From contig JBGSVW010000006.1 in the NCBI GenBank assembly GCA_041752735.1, positions 45,042 to 109,041 on the forward strand: 64,000 nt of DNA, written 5' to 3'. Below are positions 7,192-15,708 of the stretch, one piece after another (position 1 is the stretch's first letter; each line of letters starts with the position of its first letter). Position numbers and translations under genes: made by a program. This DNA is from UBA1422 sp041752735 (GTDB lineage: Bacteria > Bacillota > Clostridia > Peptostreptococcales > Anaerovoracaceae). The notes under the pieces were generated by a model that made no database searches, was not told where the DNA came from, and was given only the letters and a program-made list of their open reading frames with translations.

Positions 7192-8423
7192 AATACGGTT
7201 TGATTGGCGAACATCTTTCCCATAGTTATTCCAAGCTTATCCACGAAAAATTAGGGCTTTACCCCTATGATTTATTCCCTATGCCTCCGGAACAGCTCGA
7301 TTCTCTCTTAGCCGGTCGCAGCTTCGCCGGTTTGAATGTCACCATTCCGTACAAAACCATAGTTGGGAAATATTGCGATATCATCGACGCGGAAGCGAAG
7401 GCAATCGGCTCCATCAACACATTGTACTTCAAGGATAATACTCTACATGGCGCCAATACGGACTATCACGGATTGTCCTATGCGGCCAACCGGGCAGGTA
7501 TTTCTTTTAAAGGCAAAAAAGTTCTGATTCTAGGCGGTGGCGGAACTAGCCGAACGGCAAGAACGCTATGCCACGATTCAGGCGCTGCTGAAATCGTTGT
7601 GGCGGAACGTAATCCAGATATTATTGATGGGGTGAAGTCCGTGGCATATTCTAATCTTCCCCACGATGCTGAAATCATTGTCAACACCACGCCTGTTGGC
7701 ATGTTTCCCGACAACATAAAAGCCCTCATCCAGCTTACCGACTTTCCCAAATGCATCGGCGTGCTGGACGTGATTTATAACCCGTTTTCTACCAAGCTTG
7801 TCATGGAAGCTCGAGAAATGGGAATTCCGTGCTCGGGCGGATTGCCCATGCTGGTTGCCCAGGCGACACGTGCTGCCGAGTTTTTCACTGGCCGAACCGG
7901 ACTGCAAAAGGAGACGGAGCGAATCATCTCTGAATTGGAAACCGAGCTTCGTAATGTAGTCCTGATCGGAATGCCTGGCAGCGGTAAAAGCACCTTCGGA
8001 AAGAAGTTGGCAAAGAAATTGAACAGAACCTTTGTAGATCTTGACAAAGAAATAGTCAAACTGGCTGGCAAATCCATCCCCGAAATTTTTTTGCAAGATG
8101 GAGAACCCCACTTTCGATCACTCGAAACACAGATTGCCTTAGAATTTGGTAAACAGAACAGCCTGGTAATTTCCACAGGCGGCGGGATTCTGCTGGATTC
8201 GGTCAATGCCCTGGCGCTAAAGCAAAACGGCAAATTGATTTTCATAGACCGACCTATCGCCCAATTGGAGACGGATGGGCGGCCTTTGTCTACAAATCAG
8301 GCAGCGCTGGCTGACATGGAAAGAATCCGGAAACCCCTTTATGCGAAATATCAGGATGCTACTTTAGTGAACCATGGATCTTTTATCCAGGTGTTATTAG
8401 AATTGGAAAAGCTATCAACATAA
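7188..8423 (+). CDS. aroE: Shikimate dehydrogenase - shikimate kinase fusion
   Basis: 411 residues holding two pathway enzymes. Residues 1 to about 250 are shikimate dehydrogenase: SHSYSKLIH, NVTIPYK with the catalytic Lys at 56, NTD with Asp92, and the NADP motif LGGGGTSRTA near 116-124. Residues about 256-411 are shikimate kinase (AroK): Walker A GMPGSGKST at 261-269, VDLDKEI, STGGG at 329-333 and DGRPL near 363-367. The linker is short and no frameshift or internal stop is present. It performs dehydroshikimate to shikimate to shikimate 3-phosphate. Last gene of the aro operon. AroD (dehydroquinase) is missing from the cluster. Confidence 0.93.
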   Translation: MKYGLIGEHLSHSYSKLIHEKLGLYPYDLFPMPPEQLDSLLAGRSFAGLNVTIPYKTIVGKYCDIIDAEAKAIGSINTLYFKDNTLHGANTDYHGLSYAANRAGISFKGKKVLILGGGGTSRTARTLCHDSGAAEIVVAERNPDIIDGVKSVAYSNLPHDAEIIVNTTPVGMFPDNIKALIQLTDFPKCIGVLDVIYNPFSTKLVMEAREMGIPCSGGLPMLVAQATRAAEFFTGRTGLQKETERIISELETELRNVVLIGMPGSGKSTFGKKLAKKLNRTFVDLDKEIVKLAGKSIPEIFLQDGEPHFRSLETQIALEFGKQNSLVISTGGGILLDSVNALALKQNGKLIFIDRPIAQLETDGRPLSTNQAALADMERIRKPLYAKYQDATLVNHGSFIQVLLELEKLST

Positions 8424-8455
8424 TCAAATTCAGCTTATCCATACTATCCCGCATC

Positions 8456-8481
8456 AAAAAAGCACCTCACGGTGCTTTCTT
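8456..8481. terminator. Bidirectional terminator between aroE/K and the CNNM gene
   Basis: AAGCACC/GGTGCTT stem with a 4-nt loop between convergent genes. The minus-strand version is followed by TTTTTTG and the plus version by a weaker T-rich tail. Confidence 0.7.
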
Positions 8482-8526
8482 ATTATCAGATACTCGACAT
8501 TGCATGTGTACAGATTATTTTCCTTC

Positions 8527-9825
8527 CTATTCTTGTGCTAAAATGAGAAGAAACCTGTCAATTCTTTTTTCTGTAATTCGAAGAGGGCGTAAGGTTATAT
8601 TTCCTTCTACGATCTCTATCGAACTAATGGTGTCGGGTATGATGCCCAGTCTACTGATTGCAAATCCATTCAGCGTTTCATATTCTCCCTCAGGTAATTC
8701 TATATCAAGATGCTCTTTCAGTTCCTCCAATGTTACTTTTCCGCTGATATCATAGGAGTAATCATTTAGTTGAAGGATATCATCGGTCATGCTCTTCTCG
8801 TCTTCAATTTCTCCCACAACCTCTTCAATTAAATCCTCGAGTGTTACAATACCGGCGGTTCCGCCGTATTCGTCAACCACCACAGCGATTTGAGCCTTGG
8901 CTAACTGCATAGATCTTAACGCTTCATCTGTTTTCTTCATGATCGGCAAATAAATTGGGGTTCTGACATATTGGTCCAGATTAAATGTGCCACTAAATGG
9001 CTTCCCAACCAAGTGCAGCAAATCCCAGGTATGCAGTATGCCAATAATATTGTCCAGATTCTTTTTGTATACTGGAATTTTTGAATACCTTGCTTCGAGT
9101 ATGAGGTCAATTGCTTCATCAAGTTTCGCATCCAACGGCAATGCTTTGATGTTGACCCTATGGGTCATAATTTCTTCTAATACCTTATTGTTAAACTCAA
9201 ATACATTGTTGATCATTTCTTTTTCATAACAGTGAATGGTTCCCCGTTCTTCTCCAAGATCAATCATCATCCGTATCTCTTCTTCGGTAACATTATCATC
9301 CTGCTCACCGGGGTTCACTCCAAAGAATCGGGCAAAGAAATTGGTAGAAAGCGTCAACAAATGTACAAACGGTGCAGTTGCTTTTGAAATAAACGTCAGC
9401 GGTCCTACCACACGGAATGCGATGGCTTCCGCTTTTTTCATTGCAACCCTCTTTGGTACCAACTCTCCAAACACTAGTGTGAAATATGACAAGATTACTG
9501 TGATTCCAACAAGCATAATCCCTTTCAACGCAATATCCGAAATTGGCAGGTCATAATCATTTAGCCAGGACACTAGAGGGTCTACAAAGGATTCTGCTGC
9601 AAAAGCGCTTGCCATAAAACCTGCCAACGTAATTCCAATTTGAATGGTAGCCAAAAAACGGCTTGGCTCTTTCAGAAGATCCATGAGCTTCTTGGCTTTC
9701 CGATCCCCCGCCTCTGCCATCATTCTTATTTTGTTGTCATTCAGTGTGATCAGCGCGATTTCTGATGCTGCAAAGTATGCATTCAACAAAATCAAAAAAA
9801 TCAACAATAATATTTCTGGTACCAC
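8527..9825 (-). CDS. CNNM/CBS/CorC-domain membrane protein (hemolysin C-like)
   Basis: 432 residues from GTG 9825, with GGAGG 8-12 nt upstream. The N-terminal CNNM (DUF21) domain has about four membrane segments (residues 1-200). A pair of CBS domains follows at about 210-335 (HRVNIKALP, VVDEYGGTAGIVTLEDLIEEVVGEI), then a C-terminal CorC/HlyC transporter-associated domain. The family includes Mg2+ (and possibly Na+) transport proteins related to bacterial CorC/YhdP. The hemolysin label is historical. The exact ion is not known from the sequence. Confidence 0.88.
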   Translation of the reverse strand: MVPEILLLIFLILLNAYFAASEIALITLNDNKIRMMAEAGDRKAKKLMDLLKEPSRFLATIQIGITLAGFMASAFAAESFVDPLVSWLNDYDLPISDIALKGIMLVGITVILSYFTLVFGELVPKRVAMKKAEAIAFRVVGPLTFISKATAPFVHLLTLSTNFFARFFGVNPGEQDDNVTEEEIRMMIDLGEERGTIHCYEKEMINNVFEFNNKVLEEIMTHRVNIKALPLDAKLDEAIDLILEARYSKIPVYKKNLDNIIGILHTWDLLHLVGKPFSGTFNLDQYVRTPIYLPIMKKTDEALRSMQLAKAQIAVVVDEYGGTAGIVTLEDLIEEVVGEIEDEKSMTDDILQLNDYSYDISGKVTLEELKEHLDIELPEGEYETLNGFAISRLGIIPDTISSIEIVEGNITLRPLRITEKRIDRFLLILAQE

Positions 9826-9840
9826 TTTAGTTTCCTCCGT

Positions 9841-10374
9841 TTATTGATGTGCCCACTCTTCCTTGGTCATGCTAAAGGACAGGGAGTCCCGAATCGAGCC
9901 ATCATAGATTTTATAACAATGGCGATGGGTGCCTTCATAGGTAAATCCCAGCTTCTCAATGACCCGCTGGGAACGCAGATTATTCGGTCCGGTGCAGATT
10001 CCTACAATCTCCAAATTGAGTTCTTCAAATCCATATTTTAGTGCCGCTTCTGACGCTTCTGTCGCGAAGCCCTGTCCCCAAAATTCTTCAGCAACCCAGT
10101 AACCCAGCTCTTTGCTGGCGATACCCGGTCGGAATCGGTCAATTTCAAGGCCCAAACTCCCCATCATTGCACCCGTTGATTTATCTGTGATTTTCCATAC
10201 TATGCCAGGCAAGAATAAGGTTTGTATAATCTCAAGGGATTCAGCTACATCCGCATGAGGTTTCCAGCCGGCATGGGGACCCACGTTGGGGTTCTTAGCC
10301 AATTGAAAAAGTTCAGTTGCGTCCTCTTCTGACCAGCCTTTGAGAATCAATCTTTTGGTTTCAAGGGTTTTCAT
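9841..10374 (-). CDS. GNAT family N-acetyltransferase (RimJ/RimL-like)
   Basis: 177 residues. It begins METKRL-like (METKRL in the form KTLETKRLILKGW), which is typical of the RimJ/RimL subgroup; the acetyl-CoA binding stretch is ELGYWVAEEFWGQGFATEA and a second motif is LRSQRVIEKLGFTYEGT. The substrate could be a ribosomal protein N-terminus or a small molecule. It lies between the CNNM gene and the LTA synthase gene on the same strand with short gaps. Confidence 0.85.
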   Translation of the reverse strand: MKTLETKRLILKGWSEEDATELFQLAKNPNVGPHAGWKPHADVAESLEIIQTLFLPGIVWKITDKSTGAMMGSLGLEIDRFRPGIASKELGYWVAEEFWGQGFATEASEAALKYGFEELNLEIVGICTGPNNLRSQRVIEKLGFTYEGTHRHCYKIYDGSIRDSLSFSMTKEEWAHQ

Positions 10375-10387
10375 GATTCACCCTCCA

Positions 10388-12364
10388 CTATTCGGATGTG
10401 CTTAGGATTTCTTCATTCTTTTCTACCTGGCTGACCTTCATCCTGTCAATGGAAGTGGGATCCACTTCTTCTAATAGCCCCAGTACAGTTGGAGAAAGGT
10501 ATATGGTTTTTAGTATTTTACCTTCCAGGTTGATTTTGCTGTACTCTGTAAAGTTTTTGCCTTTCAGATAATATTTATCACCAATCTGAATGATTTCATC
10601 CACGGTAATTGGCTTGACACCCATTTTCATGTTGATTCTTTGAAAAGGTGATTTGCCATCATAAATATATTTGCTTCCATAAAGCATATCGTACTGGAGC
10701 GCTTCCATGTCCTTCAAATAGGTGCTGCTGTCCCTGTATTTCTGATGATAGGCCACCATGGTTCCCTGATGCATGTCAATTTTGTCCAGCACATAGGAGG
10801 AAAGTTGGTAAGTAGTTAGCGCTTTATCTTCTTCCTTCATACGGAAGTTGCTCCAGATTACATAGTCCGTTTGATACATATTTCGACCGCTAAGTGTCTC
10901 ATCGCTGATGGCACTGATAGCCGGCAAATGGTCCCCATAAAGGACAACTACGACATCCTCATTAAATGCTTCCATTTCTTCAATAAGCTGCCCGACAAAT
11001 TCATCCATTTCGTAGAGCTGGTTGATGTAATACTCCCATGTCCATTTTAGTTCAGGCGTTGCTGCATTTGTGACCGTAATAACTGGGTTTTCCAGCAACT
11101 GCTCTGTGGGATAGTCTCCATGGCCCTGTACCGAAATGGTATAGATGTAATCCGGTCCTTCACTGGAGTTAAGAGAATCCATAATCTGTTGTGTGAGTAC
11201 AAAGTCTTTTGCCCAGTTTTTTGGTGTCTTGCTCACATTATTCATGTACTCAAGAGATGTGAAGGTGTCAAATCCCAAATTCCCAAATACAATATTTCTC
11301 TCATAAAATGCACCTCTATGATTATGAATGGCATGGGTGGAATACCCGGCTTGCTTCAAATCATAAGGTACGCTTTCGCAAGTTTCTTCCAATAAAACCC
11401 CTTTATGTGGGTATTCTCCCGGTCCGAAAAACTTTACGCTCATCCCTGTCATTACTTCAAACTCAACGTTTGCCGTACCCGCTCCCACTACTGGTGTTTC
11501 AAGGGTTCCGGAAGAATAGTTTTCCATCAGTTTTCGGAAATTTGGAATCGCATCACCTGAAAAGCCCAGACCCTGAACCGTTTCCGGATCCATAAAGGAC
11601 TCTAATTGTAGAAAAATGATATTCGGTTGATCTCCAGTCCCGTCTTCTCCTTTTGCTGCAACAAGATTAGCGAAATCCTCCTCAGAAAAGATGGATTGGA
11701 TGGACTCAGTTGAATAGTTATCAGGTTTGGAAATTCCTGTATTCAGCCAGGTGTTTAAGAAACAATAAACAAATCCATTGTCCCTGTATCCATAGGCCAG
11801 GTTGGGGAAATACGTGTCCACAATATTGGCTTTAGCCGCAAGATTGGTTACCCCTGCCGCCGATGTGATAATAATAAAATAGATTACAAGATTTCTAATC
11901 CAGTTAATCTTGTCTTTTTTCTTAGGGCCCTTTAGCCATAAGAATACAATTCCGGCAACCAACAAAATCAGCCCCCCGATTAGAAAGCCGATTTGCACTT
12001 TGGATAAATAATTCGTAGCAATGGATAGTCCTTCTTTGACAACCATTATATCGTAAACCGTAAACGGTGTCATTCTCTTGGACACAATGACAAAATTAGC
12101 GATGCCTCCGGTCAAAAGAATGGTTCCCAACAAGGAAAACATAAACACCCGGCGACGAAAAAGAATGGAGATGGATAGTATCGCAAAAATGATAAATGCA
12201 TTGTAGAGAAACACAAGCGTGTGGTCATTCATAAATATAACCGCCGGGGCTATTCCTTTTCGAGAAAAAGCCTCGATGGCAAAGTTTAACACCAATGCCA
12301 GCGCAACACTAAAGCCCAGGGCGTTATGAAAATATTTCAGGTAAAATTCTTTCGCTTTGTTCAT
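10388..12364 (-). CDS. LTA synthase family sulfatase-fold membrane protein
   Basis: 658 residues. Five N-terminal membrane segments (to about residue 190) precede an extracytoplasmic sulfatase-fold domain. PNIIFLQLESF carries a metal ligand, VVGAGTANVEFEVMTG carries the likely catalytic Thr, and VVLYGDHLPAI is a metal-binding segment. Members polymerise glycerol phosphate from phosphatidylglycerol into lipoteichoic acid or transfer phosphoglycerol to glycans. About 110 residues after the sulfatase domain form an extra C-terminal piece. The start overlaps the end of rsmA (ATGA). Confidence 0.88.
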   Translation of the reverse strand: MNKAKEFYLKYFHNALGFSVALALVLNFAIEAFSRKGIAPAVIFMNDHTLVFLYNAFIIFAILSISILFRRRVFMFSLLGTILLTGGIANFVIVSKRMTPFTVYDIMVVKEGLSIATNYLSKVQIGFLIGGLILLVAGIVFLWLKGPKKKDKINWIRNLVIYFIIITSAAGVTNLAAKANIVDTYFPNLAYGYRDNGFVYCFLNTWLNTGISKPDNYSTESIQSIFSEEDFANLVAAKGEDGTGDQPNIIFLQLESFMDPETVQGLGFSGDAIPNFRKLMENYSSGTLETPVVGAGTANVEFEVMTGMSVKFFGPGEYPHKGVLLEETCESVPYDLKQAGYSTHAIHNHRGAFYERNIVFGNLGFDTFTSLEYMNNVSKTPKNWAKDFVLTQQIMDSLNSSEGPDYIYTISVQGHGDYPTEQLLENPVITVTNAATPELKWTWEYYINQLYEMDEFVGQLIEEMEAFNEDVVVVLYGDHLPAISAISDETLSGRNMYQTDYVIWSNFRMKEEDKALTTYQLSSYVLDKIDMHQGTMVAYHQKYRDSSTYLKDMEALQYDMLYGSKYIYDGKSPFQRINMKMGVKPITVDEIIQIGDKYYLKGKNFTEYSKINLEGKILKTIYLSPTVLGLLEEVDPTSIDRMKVSQVEKNEEILSTSE

Positions 12365-13233
12365 TCTTTTACTTCCTTAACTATGGTATTTGCTATCAAT
12401 GCAAATTCATCCATATCCAGTGTTTCCGCCCGACGTCCCGCATCAATGCCTGCTTTTTCCAAAATGAAACCGGTTTGTGCCTTGTCCAAGCCATAGATGC
12501 CGGTCAACGCATTATGCAAGGTCTTCCTTCTTTGGCCGAAGCCAGCTTTTACTACCGCAAAAAATGCCGCCTCATCCAGCAGTTTGACCGGACACTCTTT
12601 TCGGATATCCAGTCGTATGACGGTGGAGTCAACATTTGGTCTGGGATAAAAAACTTCTCTGGGCGCAGATATCACTTTAGTCACTGTACAATAATATCGA
12701 ACCGCAACGGTAATGGCACCGTATGTCTTGTTTCCCGGGGTTGCCGATAGTCTATCTGCCACTTCCTTCTGAACCATAACTGTTATGCTATCAGCAGGAA
12801 TCCGGTCCTCCAAAATTTTCATAATAATGGGCGTTGTGATGTAGTAGGGTAAATTTCCTACAAATCGCACGGCACCTTTCGGCTGATGGGTGGCGATTAG
12901 ATTGTTCAGGTCGCATCGGAGTACATCTTCATTGACGACTTTCGCATTTGGATAATCTTCTAGCGTCTCCTTCAGGATGGGTATCAAGGCTTTATCAATT
13001 TCGATAGCAACGACCTGCTGTGCCTGTTCTGCAAGCAGCTGTGTCAATACCCCTACGCCCGGACCGATTTCAATGACCAAATCCTCTGGTCCTATCAAAG
13101 AGCCCTCCACGATTTTATCCCGTATATTTTTGTCTATTAGAAAATTTTGCCCCAGACTTTTGGAAAGTCTGAAGCCAAATTGTTGTTCAATATCATGTAT
13201 TGACGATGTGGTGTATAGCTTCATTAAATTCAT
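12361..13233 (-). CDS. rsmA: 16S rRNA (adenine-N6,N6)-dimethyltransferase
   Basis: 290 residues. It dimethylates two adjacent adenosines near the 3' end of 16S rRNA during ribosome maturation. Motifs: SLGQNFLIDKNI, the SAM-binding EIGPGVGVLTQLLAE and catalytic NLPYYITTPIIMK. ATG 13233 or the in-frame ATG 13224 may be the start; AAGGATG lies just upstream. It overlaps rnmV, the usual Firmicute pairing. Confidence 0.95.
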   Translation of the reverse strand: MNLMKLYTTSSIHDIEQQFGFRLSKSLGQNFLIDKNIRDKIVEGSLIGPEDLVIEIGPGVGVLTQLLAEQAQQVVAIEIDKALIPILKETLEDYPNAKVVNEDVLRCDLNNLIATHQPKGAVRFVGNLPYYITTPIIMKILEDRIPADSITVMVQKEVADRLSATPGNKTYGAITVAVRYYCTVTKVISAPREVFYPRPNVDSTVIRLDIRKECPVKLLDEAAFFAVVKAGFGQRRKTLHNALTGIYGLDKAQTGFILEKAGIDAGRRAETLDMDEFALIANTIVKEVKE

Positions 13234-13744
13234 CCTTGCTGATCAGAAACTGATTCAGCTTTTTGAGAAAACTGTTACAGTTGCCATATCCTATGCCCAG
13301 AATTTTGCCTGTCTGCCTCCGCTTTTCGGCTGAATTGGGTCCGCCCCAAAGACCTGCAACAATTAGATCTTCCCGGGCAAAGACTTCCGGCTCAGTTCGG
13401 TTCCTATATTTGCATTTTGAAATGGCTTTCCGTATGGCTTCCGGCGACCCGTTTTCGATTCCTACATCCCCAGATGCAGATGCATCCAGTCGATCCAGGT
13501 ATGCGTGTCCAGCATCAGGAAACCTGTCCGTCAGCCGTTTTCGGATTTGCTCTCCTGCAAAGTCCGGATCTGTAAATACGATGATTCCAGTGGTATCATA
13601 AGCCTTTTGAATCAGTTGCCAGGTAACCTCTGAAATACCAAATCCGTGGGTTTCTATGGTATGTGCCTCCAAAGCCCGGTTGATGGCCGCTGTATCATCT
13701 CGGCCTTCCACTACAATGGTCTCTTTAATTCTCATCGGTCTCAT
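13193..13744 (-). CDS. rnmV: Ribonuclease M5
   Basis: 183 residues. It removes the extra ends of 5S rRNA precursors. The Toprim fold is marked by VVEGRDDTAAI near the start, where the Glu is catalytic, and by VFTDPDFAGEQIR near residue 57. A small C-terminal domain follows. The start is ATG 13744 or 13735. It overlaps the end of divIC by 20 nt and the start of rsmA by about 40 nt, so the three genes are probably co-transcribed. Confidence 0.93.
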   Translation of the reverse strand: MRPMRIKETIVVEGRDDTAAINRALEAHTIETHGFGISEVTWQLIQKAYDTTGIIVFTDPDFAGEQIRKRLTDRFPDAGHAYLDRLDASASGDVGIENGSPEAIRKAISKCKYRNRTEPEVFAREDLIVAGLWGGPNSAEKRRQTGKILGIGYGNCNSFLKKLNQFLISKDEFNEAIHHIVNT

Positions 13745-14024
13745 CTTTCAGAATGTATAATGTCTCTCCCGGCATAATCAGCTTCAGTTGTTTTCTCGCT
13801 TCCTGCTCAATGAATTCAGGGTTGTTGACGTTGGCCAACTGTTCCTTTAGTTTTTCTTTTTCTTGGAGCAATGCCTCCTGTTGTGCCAAGAGTTGATGTT
13901 CCTCCATCTTCAAGTCAATAATCCGAAAAATCGATAAGCCTGCTGCTGAAAGCACAATGAAAGCCATCATCAAATAAACGATAATGTTTCGGGATACTTT
14001 CTTAAGCTTTCTTTTTGTGGCCAT
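13725..14024 (-). CDS. divIC: Septum formation initiator protein (DivIC/FtsB-like)
   Basis: 99 residues. There is a short basic N-terminus (KRKLKKVSRN), one membrane segment at about 13-33, a coiled coil rich in Gln, Glu and Leu at about 35-65, and a conserved tail ending KLIMPGETLYILKD. This is the layout of DivIC/FtsB, a scaffold of the division machinery. It sits directly downstream of an M23 peptidase gene, another cell-envelope function. Confidence 0.88.
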   Translation of the reverse strand: MATKRKLKKVSRNIIVYLMMAFIVLSAAGLSIFRIIDLKMEEHQLLAQQEALLQEKEKLKEQLANVNNPEFIEQEARKQLKLIMPGETLYILKDETDEN

Positions 14025-14037
14025 TGGTCCTCCCTCA

Positions 14038-15708
14038 CTAGATGTAGTTCAGTGGATTGACATTGACTCCGTTCTTTAAAACTTCAAAATGGAGATGCGA
14101 TCCGGTACTATAGCCTGTATTTCCAACACGAGCAATAGTTTGCCCTTCATAAACCTTATCTCCCACATGGACAAGCATCGCACTGCAATGGGCATAAACG
14201 GTGACAAATCCGTTTTGGTGATTTATCTTGACAGTATATCCCTGGGCGCCATTCCAGCCTGCGAAAATCACGGTGCCACCATCCGCAGCGCGAATGATAT
14301 TTCCTGTAGCACAAGCCAAGTCAATGCCCCAGTGCATTCTTCCCCATCTGTAACCAAAGGTTGAGGTCAACCGTCCGGCAGGACATGGGTTGGTAAATTG
14401 TCCGTCCCCCATGGTTGGAGGTATGGGTTTGGTCCCCACCAGAATTACTTCGGTCACCGGTTGAGCCATAATTGTTTCATTCAGGATCTCTCTTGCTATC
14501 TCTGTACCATTGACTCGCGTAACCCGGGCAACAACCTGTGTTGTTCCATTTTTGCCTTTCGTCTGTACGGTGTTAATCCCTTTATAGGCGTTGGCGTTGT
14601 TTTTTCGTTCTGTACTGTATGCGATGGCAACATTATAGGTTGCTTTTTCTACAGTAGCAATATGAAGAACAGGGGAAGCTTGTAAAATCGAAAGCTTTTC
14701 ATCTGCGCTAGGTTCTCGCCCCTGGATGGAAGGATTATCAGCCTTTAGTTTTGCAACAGGCAGTCCATATGAGGTGGCGATTGAATCCCAGGATTCACCA
14801 ATGGCAACCACATGTACTTTTTCAGAAACTTCACCAACAAGTAGGTTCTCAGATACCTCTGCGGCACGTTGAAGGTTCCCCAGTTTGGTAGCCACCTCTT
14901 GAGTCTCCACTTCCTCCTGGAAGGTAACGCTTTCATAGCGAACGCCTTCCTTGGTCGTAGAGAATTTTTCGAGTAGGCCTGCAAGAACACCATTAGCCTC
15001 AGCTTGACTATAGAGCACAGCAGCACGCTTTCCATCTACAAAAATGCCATACGCGGCAACGTTGATATCTTTCATGTAAGTCAATCGACTTAGGACTTCT
15101 TCCATATTGTCAATATCCCGATTCACGGTGACAACTTTACGGAACTCAATGTCGCTGGTTTCGTCAATTGAAATATTTACATCGTGCTCTTCGGACAGTT
15201 GGGCACTGGCAACCTCCAGCACACTAAAAACATCTGACTGATCTTCCACAACACCAAGAACTTTGCCATGATAGGAGTACTCATACCCAGTGGCGTAGTT
15301 AAATAAAGAAAGCACGGCAACCGCAACCATTACAATGATTGCAAAGTGCTTCAATAGCTGGGCACGTCTGCGGTCGATCATAATCCGGACGAACCGGAAT
15401 AGACGATTTCCTTCTGATGCTGCCTTTTCAGTTTTAGTGGCAAGCCGCTCATGGGATACGTCAAATCGATCTACAAAATCAGCAACTTTGGTTGAAACTT
15501 TGTTTTCTTTAATCATGAACACATTAAAATAGTGAATAAAAGCCCTATTGCTCACTGTAAAGGCAGTAAGGATTGCCTTTACGCTACGTTTGTATTGAAT
15601 TCGGCATTTCCTGACCACCGTTCTTTTGGACTGCCCAAAAAAACGGATGAGTTTCCGCCAACTAAAGGTGATGACTTGCTTTTGCCTTTTTATTAGATTC
15701 TTTCCCAT
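14038..15708 (-). CDS. Membrane-anchored M23 peptidase with LysM and G5 domains
   Basis: 556 residues from ATG 15708, where GAGGCGAAAG is upstream; the frame is open to 15753. A long basic cytoplasmic N-terminus of about 120 residues comes before one membrane segment (AIIVMVAVAVLSLFNYATG). Next are a region of two small repeats, a LysM motif (GESWDSIATSYGLPVAKLKADNP), a G5 domain and the M23 domain. HWGIDLACATG and HLHFE supply the zinc ligands, so it looks active. It probably cleaves peptidoglycan cross-links outside the cell. The unusually long basic cytoplasmic tail might bind an inner partner. Confidence 0.9.
   Translation of the reverse strand: MGKNLIKRQKQVITFSWRKLIRFFGQSKRTVVRKCRIQYKRSVKAILTAFTVSNRAFIHYFNVFMIKENKVSTKVADFVDRFDVSHERLATKTEKAASEGNRLFRFVRIMIDRRRAQLLKHFAIIVMVAVAVLSLFNYATGYEYSYHGKVLGVVEDQSDVFSVLEVASAQLSEEHDVNISIDETSDIEFRKVVTVNRDIDNMEEVLSRLTYMKDINVAAYGIFVDGKRAAVLYSQAEANGVLAGLLEKFSTTKEGVRYESVTFQEEVETQEVATKLGNLQRAAEVSENLLVGEVSEKVHVVAIGESWDSIATSYGLPVAKLKADNPSIQGREPSADEKLSILQASPVLHIATVEKATYNVAIAYSTERKNNANAYKGINTVQTKGKNGTTQVVARVTRVNGTEIAREILNETIMAQPVTEVILVGTKPIPPTMGDGQFTNPCPAGRLTSTFGYRWGRMHWGIDLACATGNIIRAADGGTVIFAGWNGAQGYTVKINHQNGFVTVYAHCSAMLVHVGDKVYEGQTIARVGNTGYSTGSHLHFEVLKNGVNVNPLNYI

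Noticed and set aside
11120..11595. Open frames on the plus strand inside the LTA synthase-like gene
   Set aside because: Shadows of a well-supported coding sequence on the other strand.
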